NCBI GenBank assembly: GCA_002712005.1
Contig: PASP01000005.1
Span: 44,173 to 108,172, forward strand
Direction of reading: 5' to 3'
Source: Halobacteriovoraceae bacterium
GTDB taxonomy: Bacteria > Bdellovibrionota > Bacteriovoracia > Bacteriovoracales > Bacteriovoracaceae
DNA: 64,000 nucleotides
Part shown: positions 1-8,140 of the stretch, one piece after another
How the letters are laid out: each line of letters starts with the position of its first letter
Numbering within the stretch: the first letter of the stretch is position 1
Notes under the pieces: generated by a model
Databases searched by the model: none
Seen by the model: the letters and a program-made list of their open reading frames with translations, nothing else
Told to the model about the DNA's origin: nothing
Translations under genes and position numbers: made by a program

Positions 1-1
1 T

Positions 2-733
2 GGACTTGAACTCTCCAGTGATGCCATGATCTTTGATCTCTCTAATGCCTGCTTAGGTATGGTCAATTCAGTGGTCGTAGCCGCTCACATGATATCAAGA
101 AAACAAATTCAGCATGCCCTTATCGTAAGTGGAGAAAACGGTGGCCCCCTCCTGGAAGAGACGATTTCCACTTTGAATCGCCTTTATTCAGAGGGAAGTA
201 TCAATCGAAAAAGTGTTAAGAAATACTTTGCGAACTTAACCATTGGAAGTGCAGCTACCGCAATGGTGATATCACATCGCGACCTCTATCCTGAAGCTCC
301 TAGAATCTTGGGTGGAGTTGTCCAAACAGACTCTTCTGCAAATATTCTATGTCAGGGGGATGGAAATCCTAATCAACTTATGATGGAAACCGATAGTGAA
401 GCACTCATGCACAAGGGTGTAGAACTTGCCAAGAAGAACTGGTCATTGGCCAAGGAAAATCTAAATTGGAGTGAAAGTGACGTGGACTGGGTACTTACTC
501 ACCAAGTGGGCAAGGCCCATGAAGAGCTCACTTTAAACACTCTTAATCTTTCTCAGGCAAAAACCCATCGAACCTATCCATTCTTAGGTAATACGGGCTC
601 AAGTGCCCTTCCCATTACATTAAATTCTTTAGTTAGAGAAAACTTAATGCAACCTCAGGAAAGAGTCGCTCTTATGGGTATAGGCTCCGGACTCACCAGT
701 ATAATCCTAGGACTTGAATGGGGTAAATTATAA
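2..733 (+). CDS. oleA: OleA, thiolase-fold acyl-CoA condensing enzyme (5' end outside window)
   Basis: The reading frame is open from base 2, so the N-terminal part lies before the window. OleA joins two fatty acyl-CoAs head to head, giving a 2-alkyl-3-ketoacid, in the cytoplasm. The nucleophilic Cys is at bases 50-52 in the motif SNACLG. The catalytic His follows in THQVGKAHEE and the Asn in FLGNTGSSALP, so the Cys-His-Asn set of the FabH/OleA family is complete. Its stop codon overlaps the ATG of the next gene (TAATG), and the three genes that follow match oleB, oleC and oleD in order. That context separates OleA from a plain FabH. An ATG at base 26 is internal, because homology continues upstream of it. 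Confidence 0.9.
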   Translation, partial: GLELSSDAMIFDLSNACLGMVNSVVVAAHMISRKQIQHALIVSGENGGPLLEETISTLNRLYSEGSINRKSVKKYFANLTIGSAATAMVISHRDLYPEAPRILGGVVQTDSSANILCQGDGNPNQLMMETDSEALMHKGVELAKKNWSLAKENLNWSESDVDWVLTHQVGKAHEELTLNTLNLSQAKTHRTYPFLGNTGSSALPITLNSLVRENLMQPQERVALMGIGSGLTSIILGLEWGKL

Positions 734-1662
734 TGAATCCCCACAAATTAGAGGCCAATAATATGACAACAACAGTACCTCAGCACTTAAGAGCAGAATA
801 CCCTTTCATCCCTCAACTATTCCCACTCAAAAGTGGACATAAGCAGAATATCCTTGATCTTGGTGATCACGCGACCAAGCCCATCATGATGGTACATGGG
901 AATCCGACTTGGTCATTCTTTTATCGAAATTTGATTAAAGAATTTCAAAATCACCGACGTGTTATTGTCCCAGATCATTTAGGATGTGGACTTTCTGATA
1001 AACCCCAAGACTATGATTATAGCTTAAAAAATCACGTGAATAATATCTGTGAATATTTCGAAGAAAAGATCGTTCCTGCCTTAAAATTGAATCAACAGAA
1101 AATGGACCTCATTGTTCACGACTGGGGTGGTGCCATTGGAATGGGTTTGGCCACTCGTTATCCGGAAATGATTGATAAGATCGTGATTATGAATACGGCT
1201 GCATTCACGGATATTCATATTCCTAAGAGGATTGGAATATGTAAGCTCCCTGTTATTGGCGAAAAGCTTGTTCGTCACTTTAATGCCTTTGCTTGGCCTG
1301 CAACCTTTATGGCCGTTGAGAAGCCTCTGAATAAAATGATTAAGGAAGGCTTTCTTCTTCCCTACGGAAACTACCGAGATCGGATTGCTACGGCACGTTT
1401 TGTAAAAGATATCCCAATGGATGAGAGTCATCCCACTTGGGAGACTTTAAAGTCTATAGAAACTAAACTCACTCATCTAAAGGGTGAGAAGCTTCTTCTT
1501 TGGGGCGCGAAAGATTTCTGTTTCACGACTCATTTTTATAGAAGATGGAGTGAATTCTATCCTGATGCTAAGAAGTGCTTGCTCGAAGAGGCGGGACACT
1601 ATCTTTTAGAAGATGAAAGAGAAAGAACAACTCAAGAAATCACACAATTTCTAAGCTTATAA
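733..1662 (+). CDS. oleB: OleB, alpha/beta hydrolase (beta-lactone decarboxylase)
   Basis: This 309-residue protein of the haloalkane-dehalogenase-like alpha/beta hydrolase group has its nucleophilic Asp130 in VHDWGGAIG and a late His289 in EEAGHYLLED. An oxyanion region HGNPTW lies near residue 55. In the Ole pathway OleB converts the cis-beta-lactone made by OleC to a cis-olefin and CO2. Some organisms fuse oleB to oleC; here they are separate genes. The start overlaps the oleA stop by one base. A second ATG at codon 11 is an alternative start. The function is inferred from the family and from its position between oleA and oleC. Confidence 0.9.
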   Translation: MNPHKLEANNMTTTVPQHLRAEYPFIPQLFPLKSGHKQNILDLGDHATKPIMMVHGNPTWSFFYRNLIKEFQNHRRVIVPDHLGCGLSDKPQDYDYSLKNHVNNICEYFEEKIVPALKLNQQKMDLIVHDWGGAIGMGLATRYPEMIDKIVIMNTAAFTDIHIPKRIGICKLPVIGEKLVRHFNAFAWPATFMAVEKPLNKMIKEGFLLPYGNYRDRIATARFVKDIPMDESHPTWETLKSIETKLTHLKGEKLLLWGAKDFCFTTHFYRRWSEFYPDAKKCLLEEAGHYLLEDERERTTQEITQFLSL

Positions 1663-1673
1663 AGGTTCACCAA

Positions 1674-3329
1674 ATGAATCATAATATTGCCGCCAATCTA
1701 CCAATTCTTGCAGAGAAAATGGGAACGAAGCCGGCCGTAATCTTTGGCGGGATGAAACCCGATGCAAATGGAAATTTTAAGTATGAAAAGCTTAGTTTCA
1801 GTGAACTTGAAGAGCGCTCCCTTCTTTTGGCCAATCGATTAAGTGAAATAGGTCTCAAGGTTGGAGATAAAGTTCTCGTCTTTGTAAAACCAAGTCTAAA
1901 CTTCTCAGCGATAACCTTCGCTCTTTTTCGCTTGGGACTGATACCTATTTTTATAGATCCGGGCATGGGCAAAAAGAACTTACTTCGAGCAGTAGAACAG
2001 ATTAAACCTGATGCTCTCATCGCTGAAAAACAAGTCCACTGGTTACGAAAACTTTACTCGAACTCCTTTCAATCCATAAAATATCAAATCACAGTTTCGG
2101 GAGCGACTTGGTGGCATTGGGGTGGAAAGCTCTACTCAATAGTCGATTGGATTACGAATTACGAAAAGACTTCACCAAAACCTAAACTCGAAGAAAGAAT
2201 GTATCCCTCTGGCCCAAATGACAGCGCTGCCATTCTCTTTACTTCGGGTGGTACAGGTATACCTAAAGGGGTCCTCTATACCCATGACATTTTCAATGCT
2301 CAAGTTGAGCGACTAAAAAATCTCTTCCAACTGGGACCCGATCAAATTGATCTTCCAGGCTTTCCCCTTTTTAGTCTCTTTACCATAACCATGGGTATGA
2401 CTTCGGCCATCCCCTCAATGGATCCCAGTAAACCGTCAAAGGCCAATCCCCAATATCTCGTTAAAAATATAAGAGACCACAAGGCCACATTTCTAGCGGG
2501 CTCTCCTGCGATCTGGAAGAACCTTGCTGACTATTGTGAAAAAGAAAATATTCAATTACCCAGTGTGAAATATCTCGTTATGTTTGGAGCGCCCATTCCA
2601 ATAGAGCTCCATCAGAGATTTAAGACGATTCTCCCCCATGGTCATACTTTCACCCCTTATGGTGCTACAGAATGCCTGCCAGTGGCCAATATCTCTGGAA
2701 AAGATATTGAAGGAGAAATTGAAACCAAAGTTCTCCAAGGAAGAGGAACCTGTGTAGGACTACCTGCCCCCGACACTAAGATTGCCATTATTCAAATCAC
2801 AGACGATATCCTTACTAAAGAAGATCAATTTCAATTAAAAGCTCCCTATGAATTGGGAGAAATAGCCGTACTATCACGAACTGTCACCCCTGAATATGTG
2901 GGAATGCCTCAGAAGACTTCAGAGGCCAAAGTGTATGGTGAACAAGGAGAAGTTTGGCATAGAATGGGAGATTTGGGCTATCTAGATGAACAAGGCCGAC
3001 TTTGGTTTGTGGGAAGAAAGTCCCATAAACTTCTCTATCAGGATAAGATTCTTGGACCTGTTCCTATAGAAACACTTATCAATCAAATTCCTGGAATACG
3101 CAAATCTGCACTTATTCAAAAAGGAAAAGATGAGTTGGAAATTGTTATTGAGGGAAAGAGGAATTCAATTATCACAGAAAAAATTGAAGATTTAATTTCC
3201 AAAAATAATCAACTCTCTCCCATAAAGAATATATCCTTCTTGGAATCTTTTCCTGTAGATGTACGTCACAATATTAAAATTGATCGCTTAAAAATATCTC
3301 AGTATGCCCAACAAGGAAAACTCCAATGA
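1674..3329 (+). CDS. oleC: OleC, AMP-dependent beta-lactone synthetase
   Basis: This 551-residue ANL-superfamily enzyme has the ATP-binding loop TSGGTGIPKG at about residues 190-199, YGATE near residue 330 and the hinge MGDLGYLDEQGRLWFVGR near residue 430. OleC adenylates the 2-alkyl-3-hydroxy acid made by OleD and closes it to a beta-lactone. The loop has GG where many acyl-CoA synthetases have TT. An AAAGG ribosome-binding site lies 7-8 bases before the ATG, 11 bases after oleB. The gene ends in an ATGA overlap with oleD. The operon context supports OleC over a general fatty acyl-CoA ligase. Confidence 0.9.
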   Translation: MNHNIAANLPILAEKMGTKPAVIFGGMKPDANGNFKYEKLSFSELEERSLLLANRLSEIGLKVGDKVLVFVKPSLNFSAITFALFRLGLIPIFIDPGMGKKNLLRAVEQIKPDALIAEKQVHWLRKLYSNSFQSIKYQITVSGATWWHWGGKLYSIVDWITNYEKTSPKPKLEERMYPSGPNDSAAILFTSGGTGIPKGVLYTHDIFNAQVERLKNLFQLGPDQIDLPGFPLFSLFTITMGMTSAIPSMDPSKPSKANPQYLVKNIRDHKATFLAGSPAIWKNLADYCEKENIQLPSVKYLVMFGAPIPIELHQRFKTILPHGHTFTPYGATECLPVANISGKDIEGEIETKVLQGRGTCVGLPAPDTKIAIIQITDDILTKEDQFQLKAPYELGEIAVLSRTVTPEYVGMPQKTSEAKVYGEQGEVWHRMGDLGYLDEQGRLWFVGRKSHKLLYQDKILGPVPIETLINQIPGIRKSALIQKGKDELEIVIEGKRNSIITEKIEDLISKNNQLSPIKNISFLESFPVDVRHNIKIDRLKISQYAQQGKLQ

Positions 3330-4306
3330 AAGTTTTTATAACAGGCGGTGGGGGCTTTCTTGGCACCTATATTGTTCAGAAATTAGTCAAGAGGGGCTAT
3401 AGCGTAACCAATTTCTCAAGAAGTCGCTATCCCCACCTCGAAAATATTGGAGTCCACTGTGTTCAAGGAGACCTCAATAATGTGGACGAACTGGTTGCTG
3501 CAATGAAAGGTCATGAAGTGTGTTTTCATGTGGCCTCAAAAGTGGCCATGTGGGGAAAGAAGGAAGACTTTCTTCGTACTAATTATAAAGGCACTCAAAA
3601 TGTTATCCATGCTTGTAAGAAGAATTCAATCAATAAGCTCATTTACACCAGTACTCCCAGTGTTGTTTTTGGAGAACATGGATTCGAAGGAGAGAGCGAA
3701 GAGCTTCCCTACCCAAAGAAGAGCTATTCACGTTATGGAATGAGTAAGGCCATGGCCGAGAAACTCGTATTAGAGAGTGCCAATGACGAATTTTTTACAG
3801 TAGCACTGAGACCTCACCTGGTCTTTGGTCCAGGTGACCAAAATCTAATTCCTAGGCTGGTGGAATCTGCTCGCAAGAAAAAATTGAAAATGATTGGAAA
3901 TGGAGAAAATAAAGTTGATGTTCTCTATGTTGAAAATGCAGCTGATGCCCACTTATGTGCCTTAGATAAAATGCTAACCCACCCAAAACTCATTTCAGGT
4001 CAGGCCTTCTTTCTAGGACAAGGACCCGTCAAACTTTGGGAATTCATTAATAAGATTCTTATCCACTATGGAATAGACCCTATTGATAAATCTAATAAGC
4101 TTAGCACAAGATTGGCCTTTACTATCGGAAAGTGTTTTGAGGCGCTGTCTTCTCTATTTGGACTTTATAATTGGAATCCGCCCATGACCCGTTTTGTGGC
4201 ACTCCAATTAGGAGAACATCACTATTATGATCACACTAAAGCGGAAAAACTCCTTGAATGGAAACCTAAAGTTGATTTAGACGAGGCCTTAGGCCGCCTC
4301 AATTAA
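3326..4306 (+). CDS. oleD: OleD, NAD(P)H-dependent 2-alkyl-3-oxoalkanoate reductase
   Basis: This extended short-chain dehydrogenase of the 3-beta-HSD/epimerase type has a glycine-rich nucleotide loop TGGGGFLG at residues 6-13 and the catalytic pair Tyr137-x3-Lys141 (YGMSK). It reduces the OleA product before OleC closes the ring. It overlaps oleC by 4 bases (ATGA), so the two are probably translationally coupled. Its 3' end overlaps the converging sensor kinase gene by 18 bases. I saw no hairpin terminator in this overlap. Confidence 0.9.
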   Translation: MKVFITGGGGFLGTYIVQKLVKRGYSVTNFSRSRYPHLENIGVHCVQGDLNNVDELVAAMKGHEVCFHVASKVAMWGKKEDFLRTNYKGTQNVIHACKKNSINKLIYTSTPSVVFGEHGFEGESEELPYPKKSYSRYGMSKAMAEKLVLESANDEFFTVALRPHLVFGPGDQNLIPRLVESARKKKLKMIGNGENKVDVLYVENAADAHLCALDKMLTHPKLISGQAFFLGQGPVKLWEFINKILIHYGIDPIDKSNKLSTRLAFTIGKCFEALSSLFGLYNWNPPMTRFVALQLGEHHYYDHTKAEKLLEWKPKVDLDEALGRLN

Positions 4307-7300
4307 CTTTTTTTGTTCGTCTACTAGGCGCTCAATTTCCTTGAGTACTGCTTCATTATTTTCCTTAAAGGTAGAAAATAATGTTTCAAATGAAGAGAGA
4401 TCCCCTTCTTTAGCTGCTTGTTCTATAACAAATGCACTTTGAGTAAGTTTATCACTATAGAAGTTTGCTACTACACCTTTAAGTGTATGGGCAGAGATTT
4501 TTATTTTCTCAAGATCTTTATTGTCATAAGCAGCACTCAACTCAGAGAGCATAGAACTATATCGGTCTTTATAATCTAAATAGAGTTCTTCAAAAATATC
4601 AAGATCATCTTCAAACTCAAAAAGAATTTGTTCAATATTGATCCAGTTATAGTGATTTTCAGGACTATCCATCCTTTCCTCCAAATGATCAAGCTTACTC
4701 TCAAAATCAGGGAAATATTTAGAAAGTAAACTTAATAAAATTTTTCTCGATAGAGGCTTAGGTAAAAAGTCTTTCATACCGGCCGAAAAACAACGATTCT
4801 TATCTTCTTGGAAAACATTTGCTGTTAAAGCAACAATCATTGGCTTAAACTCTATCTCAGAAGAATTTAATATTTTCTTCGTGGCTTCAAGACCATCCAT
4901 AACAGGCATTTGAAGATCCATAAAGACGATATCAAAAGTCTTCTCTTTGACTAAATTATAAGCGATTTCACCATTATCTGCTAGTTCCACTTTTAGATCG
5001 AGCTTCTTAAAAATGGCCTTGACTAAGGTTTGATTGATAGGATTATCTTCAGCAACAAGAATTCTTAAATCTTTTCTATAGGAATACTTTATATCTTGAG
5101 AAGATTTATCTCCTTCCTCTTCCGAGGACTTGTAGAAAGGACAGAGTATATTAAACTTAAATGTTGTTCCCTCACCTGGAGTGGAAAGTACTTTAATCTC
5201 CCCTCCCATTTTCTCTACTAAAGATTTAGAAATGGCCAAACCTAGACCAGTTCCGCCAAACTTTCTCGTAGTGGAACTATCTACTTGAGTAAAACTTGAA
5301 AAGAGTTTTCCAAGCTTATCTTCTTCTATGCCAATACCCGTATCTTTAACGATAAAATTAATCACACCTTGAGTTGTTGAAAGATTTGATTCATTGAAAT
5401 CGGCATGATTTGAATAGACAAATATATCTATAGATCCCGTTTCTGTGAATTTAACAGCATTGGATAGCAAATTACTTATAACTTGCTTTAATCTAACTTC
5501 ATCGAGTTCAATATATTTTGGAAGACTTTTATCAAGTTTTAAATTGAGTTCAATCCCTTTATCTTTGGCCAATACAGAAAAGAAATCTGTTATTTTTTCA
5601 GTCATAGAAAGAAGATTAAATCGTCTCTGTTCAAATTCAATCTTACCTGCTTCAATTTTTGAAAAGTCGAGAACATCATTAACCACAGTAAGTAGATTAT
5701 CACTACAGACTTTCATGGTTTCAATTAACTTTCTCTGCTCATCATTAAGTTGGGTATCTTGTAAGAGATCTAACATGCCTAAAACTCCATTCATAGGAGT
5801 TCTAATTTCGTGGGACATAGATGCGAGAAAAGACGATTTCATTTTTGTGGCTTCTTCCGCTTTATTCTTCGTTTCAATGAGAATTCTTTCAAACTCCTTA
5901 TCTTGTGATATATCCCAGAAAAGTCCTAATATAGAATGGGGTCTTCCATTAGGATCGTATTCAATAATGCCACGTGATTGAATAAAGATGATAATATCAT
6001 TTTCACCTCTTATTCTAAATTGTTGATTGACGATGGTTTCACCATTTTCGTAGGCATCTGAATAGGCCCTATTTACATCTTCAAAGTCCTCTTCAACAAT
6101 AACACTTTTTAAATCAGCATAACTTAAATGGCCTTCAATATGGCCAAGGCCTAAGAGATGTTTTAAGTAATCATCGGCCGTTATGGTTTTATCTTTATAA
6201 GATATTTCCCCAATGCCAAAACCAGCAGTTTCAAGGGCCATATCCACTTTCTTCATGGATCTTTGCAGATCAATTTCTAATATTTTTTGATCATTAATAT
6301 CTTGGGTCGTTCCAAATAACTTATAGATTTCATTGCCAATACATTCAACATAAATGATATGTCTCACCCAAACCCGAGAACCATCCGACTTAATAATTTG
6401 CGAGTCAAATTGTTGCATACTCTTGGTATCAATCGCCTTTTCAGTGACTTCTCTTCCTAAATCCCAAAATTCTTTTGGAACAAATTTTTCGAAATAGTTA
6501 CTCATTGTGGGTATGGTGCTATAAGGCTCAAGACCATAGATATCATAGGTACTCGGTGACCATGATATATTCTCTTCACCTAATATAACTTCCCATGACC
6601 CAATTTTGGCCACCTCTTGCGTACGATAGAGGATATTCTCCATAGTATGGTGCTCAGTTAAATCGGTAACTAAACCTACTAGGATTTCAGGTTGATTATC
6701 TTTATCGCAACGAATGACACGACCTCGAATCATCAAGTGACGAATCTCAGATTCACTATTTCTATATTGGCAAAGGTAACTGAAGGTATCATTAGCGCCA
6801 GAAATATGATTTTCTATTTTATGTTTGATCCCTAAAGCATCCTGTTCACTAAAGAGGGAATAGAATTTATTTTTAGAATGACTTAGGAAATGATCGTTGG
6901 TTCCTAGAAGGTTGAGAAATGTTTCATCATAACTTAGTCGATCTTCATTAAAGAAATATTGAAACATTCCAGCTTCATAACTTTCTAATACAAAATTTAA
7001 AGTTTTGGTTTCTTCTTCGAAGAGACTTTCTAACTTCTTAGTTTTGGAGATATCCTGACAGATAGAGATGATTTCAGTAATTTCTCCCTTAGTATTCATG
7101 ATGGGAGTAATATTGGCCTTTACCCAATATACACCTCCGTTCTTGTTGAGGTTACAAACCTCACCTTCCCATGAATTTCCTTTCAAAAGAGTTTGCCACA
7201 CCTTCTTAGTAAACTCTTTGTCATGATAGCCAAAGTATACGATTTTATGATCTTTTCCGATCAGCTCTTTTTTCTTATAGCCAGAAATTTCGCAAAAATT

Positions 7301-7405
7301 TGAATTTACATAAGTGATAATTCCATCACTATCGGTGATAGACACAATTGATGCTTGATCAATTGCATATTGATAAATATCGGACTGTCTTCCGAGCTTT
7401 CCCAT
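4289..7405 (-). CDS. Hybrid sensor histidine kinase: four PAS, HisKA, HATPase, receiver, HPt
   Basis: This 1038-residue protein has no evident membrane segment, so it is probably a cytoplasmic sensor. PAS/PAC-type domains occupy about residues 10-125, 135-250, 255-375 and 385-500. The phospho-acceptor is His532 in SHEIRTPMNG. The ATPase N-box has Asn645 and Asn649, and DTGIGI begins at 688. A receiver has Asp830 in FMDLQMP. A C-terminal HPt domain has His973 in AHTLKGVVANF. This is a full phosphorelay in one chain. It starts one base into the stop of the upstream response regulator (TAATG), so the two form one transcript. The input signal cannot be told from the sequence. Confidence 0.92.
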   Translation of the reverse strand: MGKLGRQSDIYQYAIDQASIVSITDSDGIITYVNSNFCEISGYKKKELIGKDHKIVYFGYHDKEFTKKVWQTLLKGNSWEGEVCNLNKNGGVYWVKANITPIMNTKGEITEIISICQDISKTKKLESLFEEETKTLNFVLESYEAGMFQYFFNEDRLSYDETFLNLLGTNDHFLSHSKNKFYSLFSEQDALGIKHKIENHISGANDTFSYLCQYRNSESEIRHLMIRGRVIRCDKDNQPEILVGLVTDLTEHHTMENILYRTQEVAKIGSWEVILGEENISWSPSTYDIYGLEPYSTIPTMSNYFEKFVPKEFWDLGREVTEKAIDTKSMQQFDSQIIKSDGSRVWVRHIIYVECIGNEIYKLFGTTQDINDQKILEIDLQRSMKKVDMALETAGFGIGEISYKDKTITADDYLKHLLGLGHIEGHLSYADLKSVIVEEDFEDVNRAYSDAYENGETIVNQQFRIRGENDIIIFIQSRGIIEYDPNGRPHSILGLFWDISQDKEFERILIETKNKAEEATKMKSSFLASMSHEIRTPMNGVLGMLDLLQDTQLNDEQRKLIETMKVCSDNLLTVVNDVLDFSKIEAGKIEFEQRRFNLLSMTEKITDFFSVLAKDKGIELNLKLDKSLPKYIELDEVRLKQVISNLLSNAVKFTETGSIDIFVYSNHADFNESNLSTTQGVINFIVKDTGIGIEEDKLGKLFSSFTQVDSSTTRKFGGTGLGLAISKSLVEKMGGEIKVLSTPGEGTTFKFNILCPFYKSSEEEGDKSSQDIKYSYRKDLRILVAEDNPINQTLVKAIFKKLDLKVELADNGEIAYNLVKEKTFDIVFMDLQMPVMDGLEATKKILNSSEIEFKPMIVALTANVFQEDKNRCFSAGMKDFLPKPLSRKILLSLLSKYFPDFESKLDHLEERMDSPENHYNWINIEQILFEFEDDLDIFEELYLDYKDRYSSMLSELSAAYDNKDLEKIKISAHTLKGVVANFYSDKLTQSAFVIEQAAKEGDLSSFETLFSTFKENNEAVLKEIERLVDEQKKLIEAA

Positions 7406-8052
7406 TATTTTATTTTGATCATTTTCCTGCCAGCGATATAGGTATCTTCTTCAACCTCACCTGACTTAGTAATGCGTTCAATTTTTTTAACGATTGAAGC
7501 AATCCTCTCTAGTGCATCAACAGCAATCTTAACTCTCTTCTCGTCTATTTTAGAATAATCACGACGAAGGCTTCCTAGTGCGATTGTTAATGGGTTATTT
7601 ATTTCGTGGTTAAAAGTTGTCACCATAGAATTAATGGTTTCAAGTTGCTTCTTTTTCAGATTATCCATATAGAAGCTAATAAGTTCTTGCTGAGTCTTTA
7701 TTCGGGCCACAGCAATATCAATATTGGCCGGTTTCGTTAGATAGTCACTAGCACCAAAATTTAAACACTCGACAACCTGTTCTGTTTCGTCATTGGCAGA
7801 GAGCATGATAACGGGCATTTCCATTGGAGAATAGGTGGAACGAATATGTTTGAGAACATCAATCCCATTCATCTGCGGCATAACGATATCAAGAATAATG
7901 ATATACTTCCCAACTTCAGCATTTTCACTAAAGAAGTCTAGGAAACTTTGGCCGTTATGAAAGACCTCAGTATCATAGCCACGCTTTTCTAAACGTTTTG
8001 AGAATATTTTGGAATTTATTTCATCATCATCTATGAGAATTATTTTTACCAT
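7405..8052 (-). CDS. Response regulator with a histidine dimerisation helix but no ATPase
   Basis: This 215-residue protein has a receiver at residues 1-120 with Asp55 in ILDIVMP and acidic residues near position 8. A helical region follows, with His149 in TTFNHEINNPL, which looks like a HisKA H-box. No N-box or G-box follows, so it cannot autophosphorylate as a kinase. An AAAGGGG ribosome-binding site lies about 6 bases before the ATG. It is immediately upstream of, and coupled to, the hybrid kinase gene, so it may be phosphorylated by that kinase or pass phosphate through His149. The role is inferred. Confidence 0.85.
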   Translation of the reverse strand: MVKIILIDDDEINSKIFSKRLEKRGYDTEVFHNGQSFLDFFSENAEVGKYIIILDIVMPQMNGIDVLKHIRSTYSPMEMPVIMLSANDETEQVVECLNFGASDYLTKPANIDIAVARIKTQQELISFYMDNLKKKQLETINSMVTTFNHEINNPLTIALGSLRRDYSKIDEKRVKIAVDALERIASIVKKIERITKSGEVEEDTYIAGRKMIKIK

Positions 8053-8140
8053 GGAAAACCCCTTTCACTTCATCTAATCTTATCGGAGTTTAAAGGGAAA
8101 AGAATGAGATCTTTTTTAGGTAATAAATGTCATAAAATCA

